Shown here: in pieces, positions 15,066 through 25,533 of the stretch
Numbering within the stretch: the stretch's first letter is position 1
Layout: each line of letters starts with the position of its first letter
Origin: Vulcanimicrobiota bacterium
Lineage (GTDB): Bacteria; Vulcanimicrobiota; Vulcanimicrobiia; Vulcanimicrobiales; Vulcanimicrobiaceae
Direction: 5' to 3'
Assembly (NCBI GenBank): GCA_003151115.1
Contig: PLWS01000002.1
Span: 372,001-436,000 of the forward strand
Length of the DNA: 64,000 nucleotides
Translations under genes and position numbers: made by a program
The notes under the pieces: generated by a model
What the model was told of the DNA's origin: nothing
Databases searched by the model: none
The model's input: only the letters and a program-made list of their open reading frames with translations

Positions 15066-16715
15066 CTAAGCAGGCAGGCCCTCACGAGCGAGCATGGCCC
15101 GGTAGATTTCCTCGACACGATCGATCGAATCGATCTCGGCCGCGGGCTTGTCGTCGCGGATTCGGACGATGCGCGGAAAGCGCAACGCAAAGCCGCTTTC
15201 GTGCAGATCGCTTGGCTGGATGATGTCGAAGGCGACTTCGAGCACGATCTTCGGCTCGACGGTTATCGCGTGTCCGCGCCGTCCGCGCTTATGCGCCAAG
15301 AACCAGGGCGTGAGCTCGGCGATTTCCGCGTCGGTTAAGCCCGAGTACGCCTTGCCGATCGTTCGCAACACGCCGTCCTTACCGCGCACGGCGAATGTGT
15401 AATCGGAGAGAACCTTGGCGCGCTTGCCGTGCCCCCACTCGACCGCGACGACGACGACGTCGAGCGTCGACAGCTCGCGCTTGAGTTTGAGCCACCATTT
15501 TCCGCGCCGTCCAGGATGGTATAGCGACTCGCTACGCTTGAGCATGATGCCTTCGTGTCCGCGTCCGCGAGCTGTGTCGAACAGTTCGTGCAATTCCTCC
15601 GGCGCCGGCGTTTTCGAGAGCCGCGTGAAGCGCGCGATCTCCAAGTGCCCGCTCGCGACGATCGTTTCGGCCAAGCGTTCGCGCCGTACGACCAGCGGCT
15701 CGTCTATCAAGAAATCGTCACCCGACGCGAGCATGTCGAAGACGAAGTAACTGACCGGCACTTCCTTGAGAAGCTCGGGTTCTACGGTCTTGCGCTGCAG
15801 CCGCGCCTGCAGGTAACGAAACGGCAGCACGCTCTCGCCTCGCTTTGCAACGATCTCACCGTCGAGCATGAAGTTGCCGGGAACCGCACCCAGTGCGGCG
15901 GCGACTTCCGGGTAAGATTGCGTCACGTCGTTCAACGTGCGCGAGAAGAGCTTGACGCTTTTGCCGGCCTTGTGCGCATGCGCGCGAATGCCGTCGAATT
16001 TCTCTTCGGCCAGCCACGTGCCTGTGCGCAAGTCTCTGTAATCGGAGCCGTAGATTATCGGAGACGCAAGCATGAAACCGATCGGCGAACCGTAAGCCAC
16101 GCGCAGATCGCCGAGATTTCCCTCGCGCGCCGCGATCGTGACTGCGCCGATGTCGCCGGCCGCCATGACGGCGCGCCGCACTTCGTGCGCATCGCGTTCG
16201 AACGCTGCCGCGACCGCGTCGGCAACGAGCCCCTCGCGCAGGCCGATCCGAAGATCGCCGGTCATGATTTTTATGACATAGGTCGCTTCGGTTGCGTCGG
16301 CGCACGCGCGTAGAATGCGCTCGACGCCCGCGGCTTTACCGCGCGCGTTTGCGATCTCTTCGAAGAGCGCGTAGAGTGAAGCCGGCGTCAGCGTCTCGGA
16401 GAAAAGCGCGAGATCCATCGCCGCACGAACGAATGGGCCGAGCGCCGCGCCGAGATCGCCGTGCTCGCGGTAGTTCGCGCCAAGTTGCGCTTCGTCGAAG
16501 CCCCATGCGTTGCGTGCTGCGGCAACGATGGTACGCCAGCCAATGCCTAGGCTGCGATCGTCGCGCGCCGCGAAGGGGTTGCCGGTGAAGAAGCGCACCG
16601 CCGCGCTGAGATTTGCGTCATCGAGCGAGCGAAAGTACTCTGCAAGCAGCGCGATCTTTTCGATCTTTCCGGCACGCGCCGCGATCGCCGCGCAAGTCTG
16701 TCCGAAGCGAAGCAT
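15066..16715 (-). CDS. ATP-dependent DNA ligase
   Basis: This 549-aa protein has an N-terminal helical DNA-binding domain (1-210), the nucleotidyltransferase motif I EKFDGIR with the AMP-accepting lysine K239, motif III FMLDGEIV, motif IV HEGIMLK, motif V WWLKLK, and an OB-fold C-terminus. It would seal nicks using ATP. It follows the ligase-associated exonuclease gene by 4 nt on the same strand, an association known from a conserved bacterial repair cassette that often includes an Lhr-type helicase. Helicase and phosphoesterase partners are not present here. Confidence 0.88.
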   Translation of the reverse strand: MLRFGQTCAAIAARAGKIEKIALLAEYFRSLDDANLSAAVRFFTGNPFAARDDRSLGIGWRTIVAAARNAWGFDEAQLGANYREHGDLGAALGPFVRAAMDLALFSETLTPASLYALFEEIANARGKAAGVERILRACADATEATYVIKIMTGDLRIGLREGLVADAVAAAFERDAHEVRRAVMAAGDIGAVTIAAREGNLGDLRVAYGSPIGFMLASPIIYGSDYRDLRTGTWLAEEKFDGIRAHAHKAGKSVKLFSRTLNDVTQSYPEVAAALGAVPGNFMLDGEIVAKRGESVLPFRYLQARLQRKTVEPELLKEVPVSYFVFDMLASGDDFLIDEPLVVRRERLAETIVASGHLEIARFTRLSKTPAPEELHELFDTARGRGHEGIMLKRSESLYHPGRRGKWWLKLKRELSTLDVVVVAVEWGHGKRAKVLSDYTFAVRGKDGVLRTIGKAYSGLTDAEIAELTPWFLAHKRGRRGHAITVEPKIVLEVAFDIIQPSDLHESGFALRFPRIVRIRDDKPAAEIDSIDRVEEIYRAMLAREGLPA

Positions 16716-16719
16716 TCGT

Positions 16720-17820
16720 TTAGAACAGCGCCAGCTGTGTGTGTTCCTCTAAGTACTCCGCGTCGATGCCGAGCCGCCGCAGGCGGAAGACGAAGTCCGG
16801 CCAGCCATGGTTGAGCAACACTTTTTTCGGCTGCGCCAATTCGATGTAGCGCAGCAGCGCCGGATAGTCGGCATGATCGGAAAGTGGGAAGCAGCGGTCG
16901 ACGCCGTAGCGGAATCGCGCGCTGCGATCCATCGACCAGCCGGTTAAAACGGCGGTGCGCACCGGCTTGCCGCGCAAAGCTTTCGGCAGCGCTTTTCCCG
17001 ATGGCGGCCAGACGACCGCGCCGTTCGCATTGAACGTGAGCACGTCGTAGCGTTCGTACTTCGGAAGCTGTACGCCGCACGTTTCATAGACGTGGCACAG
17101 CGTTTCGATCGCGCCATGCACGGTCACATCGATCCCGGCATTGCCGAGGATCGCGACCGCTTCTTGCGCTTTGCCCAACGAGTAGGCGAAGAAGACGGGC
17201 ACGGCTCCGGCTTCGAGCGCATCGCGCGCGAATGCGATCATTTCGGCGGCGACTTCGTCGCGCGGCGGAAAGGCATACTGTGGTCGGCCGAAGGTGCATT
17301 CCATGAGCACTAGATCGCACTGCTTCACTTCCGGCGGCTCGGCGGTTATTGACGAGTCGAGTTTGAAGTCGCCCGTATAGACGAAGCTGCCGTGTTCGCC
17401 TTCGATCATAATCTGCGAGCTACCGAGTACATGACCGGCGGAAAATAGCGTCAACCGGTGATTTCCGCTGGTCCAGGGTTCGTTGAAGCCGTGCTCTTCA
17501 AAGATGCTGGGCGGGCGCGGGGGCTTTGGCGTTTTGAAACCGGCGAGCAGCGACGGCTGCATCGCGCGCGCTTCCCGGCGAGCGAATTTCGCGCGGCAGA
17601 TCGCGGCGGTGTTCGGAGTGGAGACGATCGTGTCGTGCTCGCGTGCGTGATCGGAGTGGCCGTGCGAAACGTAGCAGCGCCCGCGCGAACGCATCGAGTC
17701 GATCCAAAGATCGATCGCTTCCACGTAGAGCGACTTGTCGGCCAGCGAGAACACCGGCTCTATTTTCCGTCGGATCGCGCGCGCGGCCTGTGCAGCTTTT
17801 CGCAAGCGCGGGCGGTTCAT
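16720..17820 (-). CDS. Ligase-associated metallo-beta-lactamase-fold DNA exonuclease
   Basis: This 366-aa protein has the MBL metal-binding motif SHGHSDHA, a further histidine in [17 protein letters not shown], and a C-terminal [12 protein letters not shown] with a metal-ligand histidine, as in beta-CASP/SNM1-type nucleases. The family is known as ligase-associated DNA exonuclease and processes DNA ends before ligation. The start chosen is ATG 17820 ([10 protein letters not shown]), because the long frame upstream overlaps cysK on the other strand. Its start codon is only 6 bp from that of cysK, so promoters must lie inside the neighbouring gene or transcripts are nearly leaderless. Confidence 0.83.
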   Translation of the reverse strand: MNRPRLRKAAQAARAIRRKIEPVFSLADKSLYVEAIDLWIDSMRSRGRCYVSHGHSDHAREHDTIVSTPNTAAICRAKFARREARAMQPSLLAGFKTPKPPRPPSIFEEHGFNEPWTSGNHRLTLFSAGHVLGSSQIMIEGEHGSFVYTGDFKLDSSITAEPPEVKQCDLVLMECTFGRPQYAFPPRDEVAAEMIAFARDALEAGAVPVFFAYSLGKAQEAVAILGNAGIDVTVHGAIETLCHVYETCGVQLPKYERYDVLTFNANGAVVWPPSGKALPKALRGKPVRTAVLTGWSMDRSARFRYGVDRCFPLSDHADYPALLRYIELAQPKKVLLNHGWPDFVFRLRRLGIDAEYLEEHTQLALF

Positions 17821-17826
17821 GGCTGC

Positions 17827-18789
17827 ATGAGCCGCATCTATGAGAATCTGGCCGACTCGTTCGGCAACACCCCGCTCGTCAAGCTTCCCCGGCTGACCAA
17901 GGGTCTGCCCGTAATCGTTGCCGTGAAGATGGAGTCGTTCAATCCGGCCGGATCGGTGAAGGACCGCATCGGCATTTCGATGATCGAAGCCGCCGAACGC
18001 GAAGGCCGCCTGCGTCCCGACTCGGTGATCATCGAACCGACCAGCGGAAACACGGGCATCGCGCTGGCCTTCGTGGCCGCCGCCAAGGGCTATCCGCTGA
18101 TTCTGGTCATGCCCGATACGATGACCGTCGAACGCCGGAACCTTCTTAAAGCTTACGGCGCGCAAGTCGTGCTGACGCCGGGCGCTGAGGGGATGAAGGG
18201 CGCGATTGCCAAGGCCAAAGAGATCCGCGCGGGCGACCCGGCCAAATATTTCATGCCGCAGCAGTTCGAAAACCCGGCGAACCCCGAAATCCACCGCCGC
18301 ACAACGGCGGAAGAGATCTGGCGCGACACCGATGGAACCGTCGACGTCTTCGTTGCGGCTGTCGGAACGGGCGGAACGATTACCGGCGTGGGCGAGGTGC
18401 TGCGCGAGCGCAAGCCCGGCGTGCAAATCGTTGCCGTCGAACCCGATGCCTCTGCGGTCCTTTCGGGCGGAACGCCCGGCCCCCACAAAATTCAAGGCAC
18501 CGGCGCGGGCTTCGTTCCGGCGATCCTCAACACGAAGATCTATCAAGAAGTGATCCGCGTTACCGACGCGGACGCGATCGCGACCACGCGCCGTGCCGCT
18601 CGCGAAGAGGGCATGCTGGTTGGGATTTCTTCGGGCGCGAACATTTGGGCGGCGCTGCAAGTCGCGGCCCGGCCGGAGTCGAAAGACAAGCTCATCGTGA
18701 CCATTGCCGCCGACACCGGCGAACGCTACCTCTCGAATCCAGTGTTCGCCGAACAAGAAACGCGGATTGTCGAAACCGCTCTCGTTTAG
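17827..18789 (+). CDS. cysK: Cysteine synthase A
   Basis: This 320-aa PLP enzyme makes cysteine from O-acetylserine and sulfide. The PLP lysine lies in [11 protein letters not shown], the substrate loop in [11 protein letters not shown], and the phosphate-binding loop in [11 protein letters not shown]. Length and motifs are those of CysK. It begins a plus-strand cluster with asparaginase and metH, linking cysteine and methionine supply. The ATG at 17827 lacks a strong ribosome site. Confidence 0.92.
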   Translation: MSRIYENLADSFGNTPLVKLPRLTKGLPVIVAVKMESFNPAGSVKDRIGISMIEAAEREGRLRPDSVIIEPTSGNTGIALAFVAAAKGYPLILVMPDTMTVERRNLLKAYGAQVVLTPGAEGMKGAIAKAKEIRAGDPAKYFMPQQFENPANPEIHRRTTAEEIWRDTDGTVDVFVAAVGTGGTITGVGEVLRERKPGVQIVAVEPDASAVLSGGTPGPHKIQGTGAGFVPAILNTKIYQEVIRVTDADAIATTRRAAREEGMLVGISSGANIWAALQVAARPESKDKLIVTIAADTGERYLSNPVFAEQETRIVETALV

Positions 18790-19774
18790 CGTTCAGGTTA
18801 CTCGCGGCGGCACCGTGGAGTCGATCCACGCTATTGCCGCGTGCGCCGTCGACGCGCGCGAAAAAACCGTACTCGCGTACGGTGACGTCGACGAGTTTCC
18901 CGTTTTTTTACGTTCGAGTGCAAAGCCGTTTATCGCCGCGGCCATTATCGAAGCCGGCGCGCGAGAACGCTTTGGCCTGGAGCCACGCGAGATTGCCGTT
19001 ATGGCGGGATCGCACGGCGGCCAGCCGTTTCACGTCCAAGCCGTTCGTTCGATTCTCAAGAAGATCGACATGCCCGAAGACGCGCTGCAATGCGGCGTGC
19101 ATCCGCCGTACAACGCGGTGGCGGCGCTCGAGCTCGAACGCGCCGGCCTTCCGCTGACGCCGATCTACAACAACTGCTCCGGTAAACACGCAGGCATCCT
19201 CGCGTTGTGTAAGATCATAAACGCTGATGCGCGAACTTACCTCGATGCGGAAAATCCGGCCGAGCAACTCATCTTGGATTTCTGCGCGCGCGTCTCCGGT
19301 GTGAAGACGGCGGAGATGCCGATCGGCGTCGACGGCTGCGGCATTCCGGTCTACGCGGTGCCGCTGCGCAACGCAGCGATGTCGTTCTTGCGGCTGGCGA
19401 CGCTCGACGATGTGAGCGCGGAAGATGCGGCGGCGTTGCGGATCGTGCGTGATGCGATGATGGCTTTCCCCGAGTACGTTTCGGGCACGGGCGAATTCGA
19501 CGCGCGTCTGATGGAGACGGGCGCCGGCAACATCGTCTGCAAAGCGGGCGCCGAAGGCGTGCACGGCGTCGGCGTGCTGACGCCGGGGTTAGGCCTGGTT
19601 TGCAAGGTGCTCGACGGAACGGCGCGCGCCCGAGGCCCTGCAGTCCTGGCGATGCTGAAGCGCCTTGGCGTACTCTCTCCGGCGCAGCTGACCAAACTCG
19701 CGGACCTCGAGCGCGGAATAGTATATAATCGGGCTGGGCGCGCCGTCGGCCATATCAGCGCCCGCGAAGGATAA
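18767..19774 (+). CDS. L-asparaginase II family (AnsA-like, Rhizobium type)
   Basis: This protein of about 335 aa matches the thermolabile asparaginase II family. [13 protein letters not shown] carries the conserved serine and lysine, followed by [12 protein letters not shown] and [14 protein letters not shown]. It should hydrolyse asparagine to aspartate and ammonia in the cytoplasm. The start is uncertain: TTG 18767 overlaps the end of cysK by 23 nt, while ATG 18704 would add 21 residues unlike the family. The gene ends 2 nt before metH, so the two are cotranscribed. Confidence 0.8.
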   Translation: MSKPLSFSVQVTRGGTVESIHAIAACAVDAREKTVLAYGDVDEFPVFLRSSAKPFIAAAIIEAGARERFGLEPREIAVMAGSHGGQPFHVQAVRSILKKIDMPEDALQCGVHPPYNAVAALELERAGLPLTPIYNNCSGKHAGILALCKIINADARTYLDAENPAEQLILDFCARVSGVKTAEMPIGVDGCGIPVYAVPLRNAAMSFLRLATLDDVSAEDAAALRIVRDAMMAFPEYVSGTGEFDARLMETGAGNIVCKAGAEGVHGVGVLTPGLGLVCKVLDGTARARGPAVLAMLKRLGVLSPAQLTKLADLERGIVYNRAGRAVGHISAREG

Positions 19775-19776
19775 TT

Positions 19777-22700
19777 TTGGCGGACTACCTGCAACTTTTG
19801 GGCGAGCGCGTGCTCGTTTTCGACGGGGCCATGGGCACGCAAATCATGGACCTCGAACTCACCGCCGACGATTTCGGCGGTGTTCGCTATCAGGGCTGCA
19901 ATGAAGCTCTCGTTTTGACGCGCCCTGAGATCGTCCGCGACATCCATGAAAAGTATTTGGAAGCCGGCGCCGACGTACTCGAAACCGACACGTTCACGGC
20001 ATCGCGCCTCAAGCTCGACGAATACGAACTCGGCAGTAAGGTTGCCGAAGTCAACCGCACCGCCGCGCAGCTCGCGCGTGCCGCGTGCGACAAATATTCG
20101 ACTCCGGATCGTCCGCGTTTCGTCGCCGGATCGATGGGACCGACGGGCATGCTCATCTCGTCATCGGATCCTTCACTCTCCAAAATCACGTTCGAAGAGC
20201 TCGTCGAGTTGTATGGCGAGCAGGCACGGTATCTGATCGAAGGCGGCGCCGATCTCTTGCTGCTGGAGACGATGCAGGATCTGCTGGAGCTCAAAGCGGC
20301 CGTCGCCGGCATCACGCGCGAGTTTACCAAGGGAATGCGCCGCGTTCCCATTCAAGCGCAGCCGACGCTCATCACCGAAGGGCGCATGCTTCTCGGCACC
20401 GACATTCGCGCGATCTGCGCGACGCTCGGCGCACTGCCCGTCGATGTGATCGGTTTGAACTGTTCCACCGGTCCGTCGCAAATGCGCGATCCGATCCGTT
20501 ACCTGTGTGAAAATTCCGATCGCTTTATCAGCGTCATTCCAAATGCGGGTTTGCCGCTGATGGGCCCGCGCGGCGAAACGATCTATCCGGAGAAGCCGGC
20601 AGAGCTTGCGCGCGAACTCGCTGAGTTTGTGCGCGACTTCGGCGTGAACATCGTGGGTGGTTGCTGCGGTTCGACGCCGGCGCACATTGCCGCAATTCGC
20701 GCGGAAGTAGACGCTTTGGCGAGCGCCGGTAAACGCGGCCGCATTCCGATCTCGCAACCAAAACAGTTCGCCGCCTCGGCAATGACGGCAATCGCGCTCG
20801 AACAAGAGCCGCGTCCGCTGCTCGTTGGCGAGCGCATCAATTCGCAAGGCTCGCGCAAGATTAAGCGGCTGCTGCTCGAGGATAACTTTGACGACATCAC
20901 CCTGGTCGCGCGCGAGCAAGTCGAAGGCGGCGCGCACGCACTCGACGTCTGTTGCGCGCTGACCGAGCGCACCGACGAAGACGAGCAGATGCGCCTGATG
21001 GTCCGTAAGCTGGCGCAATCGGTGGAAGTGCCGCTGATGATCGATTCGACCGAACCGAAGGTGCTCCAGGCGGCGCTCGAAGCCTATCCAGGGCGTGCGA
21101 TCGTCAACTCGGTGCATCTCGAGAGCGGCCGCGCGAAGATCGACGCGGTGCTGCCGCTCGCGATGGAGCACGGCGCAGCGGTCGTCGCGCTGACGATCGA
21201 TGAGAACGGCATGGCGAAGACTGCCGATCGCAAGCTCGAAGTCGCCAAGCGCATCTACGATATCGTCGTCAACGAATACGGATTGCCGCCCGGCGCGCTG
21301 ATTTTCGACGACTTAACCTTCACGCTGGCCACCGGCGACGAAGAGTACATCAACTCCGCCGTCGACACAATCGAGGGCATCAAGGCCATCAAAGAGGCGC
21401 TGCCGGGCGTGCTCACGTCACTCGGTGTCAGCAACGTCTCGTTCGGATTGAAACCCGCGGCGCGCGCAGCGCTCAATTCGGTCTTCTTGCATCATTGCGT
21501 GCAGGCCGGGCTCGATCTGGCGCTCGTCTATGCTAAAGAGATTACGCCGTATGCCGAACTCGACGCGACGGAGCGTGAACTCTGCGACGATCTAGTGTTC
21601 AACCGGCGCCCCGATGCGCTGCAGCGTTTGATCGAACACTATGAGGGCACGACCGCCGAAGCCAAAGGCGAAAAGAAAGACGACGACGCCGACGCGCCGC
21701 CTGAGGTGCGCATCCACAATGCGATTTTGCGACGGCGCAAAGACGGCATCGAAGCCAAGATCGACGCAGCGTTGGAAACGCGCGGTCCGGTCGAAGTGCT
21801 CAACGACATTCTGTTGCCCGCTATGAAGGAAGTCGGCGACAAGTTCGGCGCGGGCGAGCTGATTTTGCCGTTCGTTCTACAGTCGGCCGAAGTCATGAAG
21901 AAAGCCGTCGCGCACCTAGAGCAGTTTCTCGAGAAGAAAGAAGGCCAGACCAAAGGGAAGATCGTGCTCGCGACCGTTTTTGGCGACGTGCATGACATCG
22001 GCAAGAATCTCGTGCACACGATTCTCGCCAACAATGGCTACACCGTTTTCGATCTCGGCAAACAAGTGCCGATGAATACGATTTTAGAGAAGGCCGTCGA
22101 AGTAAAAGCCGATGCGATTGGGCTCTCGGCGCTGCTCGTTTCCACCAGCAAACAGATGCCGGTCTGCGTGCAAGAGCAAGATACGCGCGGCTTGGAATTT
22201 CCGGTTCTCGTCGGCGGCGCCGCGATCAATCGCGACTTCGGCCGGCGCATTTCCGTGCTTGAAGGGAACCGCTACTTCGAGCCGGGGCTCTTTTATGCCA
22301 AGGACGCGTTCGAAGGTTTGCAAGTGATGGAAACGCTGACCGGCGATCCGTCCGAGCGCGAAAAATTTATCGGGCAGGCGAAGCGTGAGGCGCTCGCGCC
22401 GCGAGCGGCCGCGCAAACTGTCGTGTCGACGAACGGCGCCATCAAGTACTCCGCCGTGAAAGCCGATCGCGCGCCGGTTCCTAAGCCGCCGTTCTTCGGA
22501 ACGCGCTCGGTGCGCGACGTCGACCCGGCCAAACTCTGGGCGTGTTTCGACATGCGTAGTCTGTACAGGCTCTCTTGGGGGGCTGCGAACACCAAAGGCG
22601 ACGCGTTTGACAAACTCGTCCGCGAAGAGTTCGAACCGCGGTTGCATCGCTATCAAGAATCGGCCGCGGAGTTCTTGGAACCGCGTTTTGTCTACGGGTA

Positions 22701-23259
22701 TTTTCCGGCGGCGGGCAGCGGTAACGACGCAATCGTCTACGATCCGGAAGATCCGTCACGCGAAATTGCGCGCTTCACTTTTGTGCGCCAGGCCGGCGGC
22801 GAACATCTGTCGCTGGCGGATTATCTGCGCGAGCCGGAAAACGGCCGCGGCGTGGATGTGGTCGCGCTGCAAGTTGTTACGGTCGGATCGCGCGCATCGG
22901 AAAGGATCGCTGAACTGCATGCCGCCGGCGAGTATAGCGAATCTTATTTCTTGCACGGATTTTCGGTGCAGAGCGCCGAGGCGTTGGCTGAATACGCGCA
23001 CCGGCAGATTCGAGCTGAACTAGGGCTGCCGGACGATCGTGGAAAGCGCTATTCGTGGGGCTACGGTGCTTGCCCGGACCTCTCGCAGCATGAGATTGCG
23101 TTTCGTTTGCTCGACGCGGGCAACGCGATCGGCGTGAAACTGACCGAAGCCTTTCAAATCGTGCCGGAGCAATCGACGGCAGCCATCATCATGCACCATC
23201 CGAAAGCGGCCTACTTTAATGCCGCGGCCGTGAGGGAACTCGAACCAGCTTCAGCGTAA
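19777..23259 (+). CDS. metH: Cobalamin-dependent methionine synthase
   Basis: This full-length 1160-aa protein has four modules. The homocysteine domain (1-310) carries the zinc ligands in GLNCST and VGGCCGST. The pterin/methyltetrahydrofolate domain (~345-600) contains GERINSQGSRK. The B12 domain (~650-860) has the histidine of GDVHDIGKNLV. The SAM activation domain (~890-1150) contains RYSWGYGACPDL. It methylates homocysteine using methylcobalamin, consistent with the B12 import locus at 35.8-40.5 kb. The start is TTG, 2 nt after the asparaginase stop. No riboswitch precedes it. Confidence 0.95.
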   Translation: MADYLQLLGERVLVFDGAMGTQIMDLELTADDFGGVRYQGCNEALVLTRPEIVRDIHEKYLEAGADVLETDTFTASRLKLDEYELGSKVAEVNRTAAQLARAACDKYSTPDRPRFVAGSMGPTGMLISSSDPSLSKITFEELVELYGEQARYLIEGGADLLLLETMQDLLELKAAVAGITREFTKGMRRVPIQAQPTLITEGRMLLGTDIRAICATLGALPVDVIGLNCSTGPSQMRDPIRYLCENSDRFISVIPNAGLPLMGPRGETIYPEKPAELARELAEFVRDFGVNIVGGCCGSTPAHIAAIRAEVDALASAGKRGRIPISQPKQFAASAMTAIALEQEPRPLLVGERINSQGSRKIKRLLLEDNFDDITLVAREQVEGGAHALDVCCALTERTDEDEQMRLMVRKLAQSVEVPLMIDSTEPKVLQAALEAYPGRAIVNSVHLESGRAKIDAVLPLAMEHGAAVVALTIDENGMAKTADRKLEVAKRIYDIVVNEYGLPPGALIFDDLTFTLATGDEEYINSAVDTIEGIKAIKEALPGVLTSLGVSNVSFGLKPAARAALNSVFLHHCVQAGLDLALVYAKEITPYAELDATERELCDDLVFNRRPDALQRLIEHYEGTTAEAKGEKKDDDADAPPEVRIHNAILRRRKDGIEAKIDAALETRGPVEVLNDILLPAMKEVGDKFGAGELILPFVLQSAEVMKKAVAHLEQFLEKKEGQTKGKIVLATVFGDVHDIGKNLVHTILANNGYTVFDLGKQVPMNTILEKAVEVKADAIGLSALLVSTSKQMPVCVQEQDTRGLEFPVLVGGAAINRDFGRRISVLEGNRYFEPGLFYAKDAFEGLQVMETLTGDPSEREKFIGQAKREALAPRAAAQTVVSTNGAIKYSAVKADRAPVPKPPFFGTRSVRDVDPAKLWACFDMRSLYRLSWGAANTKGDAFDKLVREEFEPRLHRYQESAAEFLEPRFVYGYFPAAGSGNDAIVYDPEDPSREIARFTFVRQAGGEHLSLADYLREPENGRGVDVVALQVVTVGSRASERIAELHAAGEYSESYFLHGFSVQSAEALAEYAHRQIRAELGLPDDRGKRYSWGYGACPDLSQHEIAFRLLDAGNAIGVKLTEAFQIVPEQSTAAIIMHHPKAAYFNAAAVRELEPASA

Positions 23260-23268
23260 CCCGCCCGC

Positions 23269-24522
23269 ATGCGTCTGATTCTTGCAACTGCAGCGCTGGC
23301 GGCCCTCGCGGCGTGTTCCGGTGCGAACAATGCCTCGACTTCAAAAAACACGACGACGACAACGACCGCGGTGACCGCGGCTCCCAGTCCGGCTCCGCCG
23401 GGCCAGGTGGTAAAGATCGGAATCGACTTGCCGCTCTCGGGCGGCGATGCATCGGTGGGAATCAGCACCGAACAAGGCGCGCTGCTCGCAATCGATCAGG
23501 CGCAGAAGAATATGCCGCACGGATACACGCTTCAAGGCGAAGCGCTCGATGATTCAGTGCAAGGTGTGCACAATCCAGAGCAGGGCGTCTCCAATGTTCG
23601 CAGCTTCATTAGCGACGCTGCGGTGCTCGCGGTTGTCGGGCCGTATAATTCCAACGTTGCGCGCGCGGAGATTCCGGTGACGAACGCGGCTGGCTTGGCG
23701 CAGATCGGCCCTTCGGTTGTCGCCGATAATTTAACGATCGGGCCGGACGCGGCGCAACTGAGGCGTACAAATCCTTCGATGAATACCTTTTTCCGTGTGT
23801 GTACGACGGATTCGCGTCAGGGCTCCGCGCTCGCGCAATTCGCGCGTTCGCTGGGGTTCAAGCGCACGTACATCATCGACGACAACGAAACGTACGGACT
23901 CGATCTCGCAGATCGCTTCGAGAAAGATTTCACTGCCGATGGCGGAACGGTGCTTGCGCGCGACCATCTGGCCAAGAACACGCAAGATTTTAAATCGCTG
24001 CTGCTCAAGGTGCTGGCTGCAAAGCCCGATGTCGTGTTTTTCGGCGGCGTGACGAGTACTGGTGGCGGACTCATACGCAAGCAAATGTTTAGCGTCGGTT
24101 TGGGAAAGACTGCATACATGGGCGGTGATGGGTTGGCGGATCTTGGGACGGTGGCTGCGGCACAGGCCGACGGAAGCTATTACACACTGGCAGCGCCGAA
24201 CGCCCAGAAGCTCCCGGCGGCGCGGGCGTTCGTCAAGACGTACCGCGCGAAGTACAACGCCGACATCGGTCCGTACAGCGCCAATGCCTACGCGGCGGCG
24301 CAAGTTGCGGCGAACGCAATCATTCGCGCCATCGGCAGCAGCAAGGGTGCGATACCGGCGCGCGCGGCGGTGGTCGCAAATGTCGCCGCGACGAAGCTCG
24401 AGACGCCGATTGGGCCGATCAGCTTCGATAAGTACGGCGACGTCACCAATCCCGTCTTGAGCCTCTACGGCTTCAAGAACGGTCAGCCGTACTTTATCCG
24501 GCAGATCCAATTGAAGCTCTGA
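23269..24522 (+). CDS. livK: Branched-chain amino-acid ABC transporter, substrate-binding lipoprotein
   Basis: This 417-aa protein has the lipobox LAALAAC and a low-complexity Ser/Thr linker. A type I periplasmic binding fold follows, starting KIGIDLPLSGGDASVG and containing VVGPYNSNVARAEIPV. It captures leucine-type or other amino acids outside the inner membrane. It heads a complete importer of two permeases and two ATPases, all on the plus strand. It lies 9 nt after metH. Confidence 0.9.
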   Translation: MRLILATAALAALAACSGANNASTSKNTTTTTTAVTAAPSPAPPGQVVKIGIDLPLSGGDASVGISTEQGALLAIDQAQKNMPHGYTLQGEALDDSVQGVHNPEQGVSNVRSFISDAAVLAVVGPYNSNVARAEIPVTNAAGLAQIGPSVVADNLTIGPDAAQLRRTNPSMNTFFRVCTTDSRQGSALAQFARSLGFKRTYIIDDNETYGLDLADRFEKDFTADGGTVLARDHLAKNTQDFKSLLLKVLAAKPDVVFFGGVTSTGGGLIRKQMFSVGLGKTAYMGGDGLADLGTVAAAQADGSYYTLAAPNAQKLPAARAFVKTYRAKYNADIGPYSANAYAAAQVAANAIIRAIGSSKGAIPARAAVVANVAATKLETPIGPISFDKYGDVTNPVLSLYGFKNGQPYFIRQIQLKL

Positions 24523-24547
24523 CCTTTTTGTCATGGTGACAACAAAT

Positions 24548-24620
24548 GTCATCCTGAGCGTAGCATTTCGCCCTTGGCGAAATGCGAAGTCGAAGGGCCG
24601 CCGAGCGAAGTCGAGGCGCG
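24548..24620. repeat. Dispersed GTCATCCTGAGC-type repeat with hairpin
   Basis: The block begins GTCATCCTGAGCGTAG and contains the perfect hairpin GCATTTCGCC (24563-24572) / GGCGAAATGC (24576-24585). It ends in GCGAAGTCGAGG, which supplies the ribosome site of livH. Related copies occur at 27338, 46529, 46562, 50515 and 62320-62505. Confidence 0.85.
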
Positions 24621-24621
24621 C

Positions 24622-25533
24622 ATGCATGAATTTCTAGCGCAGCTCGTAAACGGCATATCCCTCGGCGGCATCTATGCGCTGATCGCGCTCGGCTACACGA
24701 TGGTGTACGGGATCATCGGACTCATAAACTTTGCTCATGGCGACGTGTACACGCTCGGCTCTTTCTTCGCCCTCACGATACTGACCGCGCTCGGCGTTTC
24801 CGGCGAGTTACACGGGGTCGCACTCGTTGTGGATGTGGCGATCGCGCTGATAGGCGCGGCGCTCCTGTGCGGCATCGTCGGCGTACTCATCGAGCGGCTC
24901 GCGTACCGTCGTTTAAGGAACGCGCCGCGCTTGGCGCCGCTCATCACCGCGATCGGCATCTCGTTCATTCTCGAAAACGTGATGCAGATATGGAAAGGGC
25001 CGGCGCCGGTTTCGTTCCCGGCGGTTGTGCCCAACCCGTCGGTGATGGTCGCGGGCGTCGCCATTGGCGCTCAGCAGTTCTTGCTGGTCGGCTTGGCCGT
25101 GGTGATGATGGTCGCGCTGCAGCTCTTCATTCACAACACGCGCCTAGGGCGCGCGATGCGTGCGACCGCGGAAGATCGCGATGCGGCGCAACTGATGGGC
25201 ATTAACATCAACAGGACGATCATGCTGACGTTCTTGATCGGGAGTGCACTGGCGGGCGTCGCCGGTTTCGTTTCGGGCGTGTACTACCAGTCAACCTGGT
25301 TTTTCAACGGTTTCGGCGCCGGCCTAAAGGCATTTACCGCGGCGGTCCTCGGCGGGATCGGCAACATCGCCGGCGCAATGCTCGGCGGCTTTCTCATCGG
25401 CATCATCGAGTCATTTGCGACCTGGAAGTTCGGCGGCCAGTGGAGCAACGTCACGGTCTTCGCGATTCTGATCCTCGTGCTGGTCTTTCGTCCGTCGGGC
25501 CTGCTGGGCGAAGCGGTCTTCGAGCGCGCATGA
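24622..25533 (+). CDS. livH: Branched-chain amino-acid ABC transporter permease LivH
   Basis: This 303-aa membrane protein has about eight helices. NGISLGGIYALIALGYTMVYGIIGLINFAHGD-type residues open the protein, and the coupling region is around NTRLGRAMRATAEDRDAAQLMGIN. The start ATG 24622 was chosen because the upstream codons derive from the dispersed repeat; GAGG from that repeat lies 5 nt before it. It overlaps livM by 4 nt. Confidence 0.92.
   Translation: MHEFLAQLVNGISLGGIYALIALGYTMVYGIIGLINFAHGDVYTLGSFFALTILTALGVSGELHGVALVVDVAIALIGAALLCGIVGVLIERLAYRRLRNAPRLAPLITAIGISFILENVMQIWKGPAPVSFPAVVPNPSVMVAGVAIGAQQFLLVGLAVVMMVALQLFIHNTRLGRAMRATAEDRDAAQLMGININRTIMLTFLIGSALAGVAGFVSGVYYQSTWFFNGFGAGLKAFTAAVLGGIGNIAGAMLGGFLIGIIESFATWKFGGQWSNVTVFAILILVLVFRPSGLLGEAVFERA

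Noticed and set aside
17821-18756. Long N-terminal extension of the exonuclease frame over cysK
   Set aside because: It is the antisense shadow of cysK. The MBL domain begins after ATG 17820.
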